Assembly (NCBI GenBank): GCA_964504625.1
Contig: CAZDEK010000031.1
Span: 1 to 9,357 of the forward strand
DNA from: CAZDEK01 sp964504625
GTDB lineage: Bacteria > Patescibacteriota > Saccharimonadia > CAILAD01 > GCA-016700035
Direction: 5' to 3'
Length of the DNA stretch: 9,357 nucleotides
A program made the translations under genes and the position numbers. The notes under the pieces were generated by a model. It saw only the letters and a program-made list of their open reading frames with translations, ran no database searches and was not told the DNA's origin. Each line of letters begins with the position of its first letter. Position 1 is the stretch's first letter. Below are positions 7,049 to 9,357 of the stretch, piece after piece.

Positions 7049-8413
7049 TCAGCTTCCTTTCTGGCGATTTCGGGGTGATGAGCTTTTGATCTTAGTGAGA
7101 GCTGCAGCAATATCAGTAATACCGACGACCCCCGCTTGCTTGAGGGCGGCAGGTGCCAGAATATGGTGGAAGCCGAGTTTACGGGCTTCTCTTGCCCGTG
7201 CGTCCATGAGCTGAACGGAACGGATTTCGCCTGCCAAGCCAACTTCTCCAAAACTCACCAGCGAACTGGGGATGGTCGTACCATAATAGGCCGAGGCAAT
7301 AGCGAGAATAAGTGCAAGATCAATTGCTGGCTCAGTAATCTTTAAGCCACCTACAATGCTAACATAGATATCCTGATCTGATAAAGGTAACCCCGCCCGT
7401 TTTGTCAGCACGGCAGCCAAAAGACTTAACCGGTTTTGATCAACACCGACGGCAGCGCGCTTCGGATAGCTCAGAATCGATGGCGAGACAAGGGCTTGGA
7501 CCTCGACCATAAGCGGACGGGTACCCTCTAGCGCTACAAAGACAGCGCTGCCAGGCAGCTCACGACGCTCTGCTAAGAGTATCTTGGACGGATTATCAAC
7601 CTGCTTAAAACCATGTTCGCCCATCTCTAATAGGGCTACATCAGCAGTAGCGCCAAACCGATTCTTACTTGCTTTCACCACTCGTAAGCTACCATACTGA
7701 TCGCCCTCCATTGCCAATACAACATCCACCAGATGCTCTAAAAGCTTAGGACCAGCTAATTGTCCCTCTTTGGTCACGTGGCCGATAATGATCAGTGCCG
7801 TGTGCGTGGACTTGGCTGCCGCCATCAGTTGATTCACGATAGTGGTGATCTGGCTCGGGCTGCCAGGGGCCGATGGCAACTCCGGTGCAGAGAGTGTCTG
7901 AATAGAGTCGATGATTGCAAACCGATACTGACCAGTTTCTATTTGAGTGGTCGCGTCGGCGACGGACGTGGTCGGCATCAGCTCGAGATTTTCAGCCGTA
8001 ATGCCCATTCGATCTGCTCGGAGCTTAATCTGTCGAGCCGATTCTTCTCCAGAGACATACAATACATTCCCGGCACTGGCTACAGCTTGAGCCACCTGCA
8101 AAACGAGTGTCGACTTGCCGACCCCCGGATCGCCGGATAGCAAGATAAGGGAACCGGGCACAATACCCCCTCCAAGCACACGATCGCATTCGCTAATCCC
8201 TGTTGTAAAGCGTTCGATCGGCTGCTCAGCAACTTGTCTCAAGCTCACTGGCTGCACAGCCGGCTGAGCGATACGCCCGCTCGCACTTACTTTGCCTGGC
8301 AAACGTTGCTCTATCAGGCTTTCCCAGCTACCGCATTGCGTACAGCGCCCCGCCCATTTAGAATGAACCGCCCCGCATGTTTGACAGACGAATTGTGTCG
8401 TCGGCTTTGCCAT
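7049..8413 (-). CDS. radA: DNA repair protein RadA (Sms)
   Basis: RadA is a RecA-like ATPase that acts with RecA in recombinational repair, driving branch migration of recombination intermediates. The 454-residue protein has the full family layout: an N-terminal four-cysteine zinc finger (Cys10, 13, 24, 27), Walker A GDPGVGKST (94-102), Walker B around FAIIDS (165-170), the RadA-specific KNRFG motif (250-254), and a C-terminal Lon-protease-like domain (about 300-445, with VGGLKITEPAIDLALILA at 354-371). That last domain is structural in RadA, not a working protease. The ATG lies 6 nt after a -10-like TAAAAT and has only a weak AGGA before it, so the message may be leaderless. It is downstream of clpC (150-bp gap) and 4 nt upstream of yacL, with which it must share a transcript. 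Ends in TGA. Confidence 0.97.
   Translation of the reverse strand: MAKPTTQFVCQTCGAVHSKWAGRCTQCGSWESLIEQRLPGKVSASGRIAQPAVQPVSLRQVAEQPIERFTTGISECDRVLGGGIVPGSLILLSGDPGVGKSTLVLQVAQAVASAGNVLYVSGEESARQIKLRADRMGITAENLELMPTTSVADATTQIETGQYRFAIIDSIQTLSAPELPSAPGSPSQITTIVNQLMAAAKSTHTALIIIGHVTKEGQLAGPKLLEHLVDVVLAMEGDQYGSLRVVKASKNRFGATADVALLEMGEHGFKQVDNPSKILLAERRELPGSAVFVALEGTRPLMVEVQALVSPSILSYPKRAAVGVDQNRLSLLAAVLTKRAGLPLSDQDIYVSIVGGLKITEPAIDLALILAIASAYYGTTIPSSLVSFGEVGLAGEIRSVQLMDARAREARKLGFHHILAPAALKQAGVVGITDIAAALTKIKSSSPRNRQKGS
7053..7060 (-). promoter_or_regulatory. Shine-Dalgarno site of yacL, fixing its start
   Basis: AAAGGAAG on the minus strand contains AAGGA, ten bases before the ATG at 7044-7042. 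It lies within the last codons of radA. It is the clearest ribosome-binding site in the window and belongs to a gene inside an operon, in contrast to the operon-leading genes that appear leaderless. Confidence 0.7.
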
Positions 8414-8419
8414 AGTCCT

Positions 8420-8448
8420 ATTTTACACCTGTCATTTCGACCTGTGTA
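8420..8448 (-). promoter_or_regulatory. Predicted radA promoter, leaderless geometry
   Basis: On the minus strand TAAAAT (8425-8420, five of six bases of the -10 consensus) is preceded by a 17-nt spacer and TACACA (8448-8443, four of six bases of the -35 consensus). Only AGGACT separates the -10 from the radA ATG. Initiation about 7 nt downstream would start the RNA at the start codon itself. The spacing equals that of tyrS. It would let radA-yacL be expressed apart from clpC. Confidence 0.5.
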
Positions 8449-8460
8449 CGGCTTTCGTTC

Positions 8461-8477
8461 GCTCTCATAATGCGAGC
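8461..8477. repeat. Imperfect palindrome upstream of the radA promoter
   Basis: The 17-nt sequence GCTCTCATAATGCGAGC is symmetric except for one internal pair and its centre base: GCTC/GAGC outside, CAT/ATG inside. It lies 12 nt upstream of the predicted radA -35, where an activator or repressor could bind. It does not match the CIRCE, CtsR or LexA boxes that I know. Significance is uncertain. Confidence 0.22.
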
Positions 8478-8532
8478 TGGCACTTTCCTACAATCTCTCT
8501 CGTCACTCGTCCACCACCCAAAACTCACTCCC

Positions 8533-8548
8533 CTCCTAAGCTCCTAAG
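8533..8548. repeat. Tandem 8-bp repeat downstream of clpC
   Basis: CTCCTAAG occurs twice head to tail (8533-8540, 8541-8548). Read on the minus strand this is CTTAGGAG twice, giving two AGGAG ribosome-site-like blocks 18-23 and 26-31 nt beyond the clpC stop. No convincing gene follows. The rest of the 150-bp clpC-radA gap shows no intrinsic terminator for clpC. Confidence 0.45.
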
Positions 8549-8563
8549 TGCGTCAACTACAGC

Positions 8564-9357
8564 CTAAGAAATCTTTGCCATTCGATTACCGACTGCCAGT
8601 TTCACTTCACCTTTACTCGCCTTCACCGTTACCACATCACCCTCAACGATATCTTCGTTCAGAAGCGCTTCCGCTAACGGATCCTCGACCAGAGTTTGCA
8701 CGGCTCGGCGCATTGGGCGCGCACCATTATTGACATCGTACCCGGTAGTAATCAGTAGCTGCTTCAAGCTCGGTGCAAACTTCAATGTAACATCTTTTTC
8801 ACGCAGTCGTTTGGCGAGGTCCTTTAGTTGCAAATCAACTATCTCGCGAACATCAAGCTTAGAGAGCGCTTTAAAGATAACGATGTGATCGACACGATTC
8901 AAAAACTCCGGACGGAAGGTACGCTTGAGTTCTTGCTGGATGGTGCCCTTCATCGTGACGTGCAGACGCTCCAACTCCTTCTGTTCATCAGCACTATCTG
9001 TGGTGAAGCCAATCTTTGCCTCTTGATAGAGTGACTTAGCCCCAACGTTGCTGGTCATGATGATAATAGTATTGCGAAAATCGACCGTGCGGCCTTTAGC
9101 ATCCGTCAGCTGACCATCCTCGAGAATCTGCAGCAGCATATTGAAGACATCTGGATGAGCCTTTTCAATCTCATCAAAAAGAATCATGCTGTACGGTCGG
9201 CGTCGGACTTGCTCAGTGAGTTGTCCGGCATCTTCATAGCCAACATATCCAGCTAGAGCACCCACCAGACGCGACACGTTATGACGTTCCATAAACTCTG
9301 ACATATCAACCTTGATCATGGCGTCTTTGTCATGAAAAACCTCCTGCGCGAGTACCC
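8564..9357 (-). CDS. clpC: ATP-dependent Clp protease ATPase subunit ClpC (3' part only)
   Basis: ClpC is a hexameric AAA+ unfoldase that threads proteins into the ClpP protease. Only the C-terminal 263 residues, most of the second AAA+ domain, lie here; the frame is open to the right edge, so the ATG at 9319 is internal and the true start is outside the window. Visible motifs: DMSEFMERH, the GYVGYE pore-loop region (9233-9250), Walker B ILFDEIEKAH, sensor 1 TSN, arginine finger FRPEFLNR and sensor 2 GARPMRR. The D2 Walker A should be just beyond the edge. Sequence style (KIGF insert, VTLKF and the D2 tail) and the radA neighbour favour ClpC over ClpB. The usual GAPPGYVGY reads GALAGYVGY. The stop is TAG; in frame after it are 12 further sense codons before TGA. 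Confidence 0.93.
   Translation of the reverse strand, partial: VLAQEVFHDKDAMIKVDMSEFMERHNVSRLVGALAGYVGYEDAGQLTEQVRRRPYSMILFDEIEKAHPDVFNMLLQILEDGQLTDAKGRTVDFRNTIIIMTSNVGAKSLYQEAKIGFTTDSADEQKELERLHVTMKGTIQQELKRTFRPEFLNRVDHIVIFKALSKLDVREIVDLQLKDLAKRLREKDVTLKFAPSLKQLLITTGYDVNNGARPMRRAVQTLVEDPLAEALLNEDIVEGDVVTVKASKGEVKLAVGNRMAKIS

Noticed and set aside
7045..7251. Longer N-terminus for the PIN-TRAM protein, starting at the ATG at 7251
   Set aside because: These 69 codons run in another frame over radA, the peptide does not resemble the family, and the ATG at 7044 has a good Shine-Dalgarno site and begins at the first membrane segment.
8426..8448. Direct repeat of ACCTGT with a GTCATTTCGAC core, resembling dispersed intergenic repeats of some bacteria
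   Set aside because: Only one short partial copy is visible and it has no inverted partner; a repeat family cannot be supported from one window.
8418..8528. 36-codon GTG-started ORF in the clpC-radA gap, behind an AGGAGG
   Set aside because: The AGGAGG is only 3 nt from the GTG, codon choice is unlike the neighbours (AGG, AGA, TGT, AGT), and the peptide is not recognisable; it probably reflects intergenic sequence.
8564..9319. A complete small AAA+ protein starting at the ATG at 9319
   Set aside because: The frame continues upstream to the window edge with ClpC-like residues (VLAQEVFHDKDA), so this is the 3' part of a larger clpC.
1..9357. Alternative genetic code with UGA as glycine
   Set aside because: tyrS and radA end properly at TGA, at family-typical lengths, and glycines are encoded by GGN throughout.
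1..9357. Mobile elements, CRISPR arrays, tRNA or rRNA genes
   Set aside because: No transposase- or integrase-like protein, no spaced direct repeats, no terminal inverted repeats and no tRNA-like sequence was seen; non-coding space amounts to only a few short gaps of 150 bp or less.

Overview
This is an ordinary housekeeping stretch of a bacterial chromosome, densely coded and of roughly even base composition by eye. It holds five complete protein genes, one gene cut by the right edge, and a few possible codons of another gene at the left edge. I see no tRNA, rRNA, CRISPR array, insertion sequence, phage gene or attachment site. TGA acts as a normal stop (tyrS and radA end with it, and every tryptophan is TGG), so the UGA-glycine code of Gracilibacteria/SR1 does not apply. 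The clpC-radA-yacL order and the class A penicillin-binding protein with a basic cytoplasmic tail and a long extracellular tail point to a Gram-positive-like or monoderm lineage. The compact layout and protein style suggest Patescibacteria/CPR, perhaps Saccharibacteria. That placement is inference and was not tested by any search.

Left block, minus strand (42-3265): tyrS (tyrosyl-tRNA synthetase) followed by recG (branch-migration helicase). They share an ATGA stop/start overlap and form an operon that may continue leftward off the window. Centre, plus strand (3373-6000): a bifunctional class A penicillin-binding protein (transglycosylase plus transpeptidase), transcribed divergently from tyrS across a 107-bp promoter region. 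Right block, minus strand (6076-9357): clpC (partial, AAA+ unfoldase), radA (recombination ATPase) and a yacL-like membrane PIN-TRAM protein. radA and yacL lie 4 nt apart. This matches the Bacillus clpC-radA-disA-yacL cluster with disA missing. The penicillin-binding protein and yacL converge on a 75-bp spacer that holds two small hairpins without T-tracts.

The most interesting signal is promoter geometry. tyrS, the penicillin-binding protein gene and radA each have a -10-like hexamer only 6-12 nt before the ATG. tyrS and radA would therefore be made as leaderless mRNAs and the penicillin-binding protein with about a 6-nt leader. The internal genes instead rely on a Shine-Dalgarno site (yacL) or stop/start coupling (recG). 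Secondary points are missing or substituted residues in otherwise conserved motifs of the penicillin-binding protein, ClpC and RecG. I found no evidence for a novel multi-gene system here.
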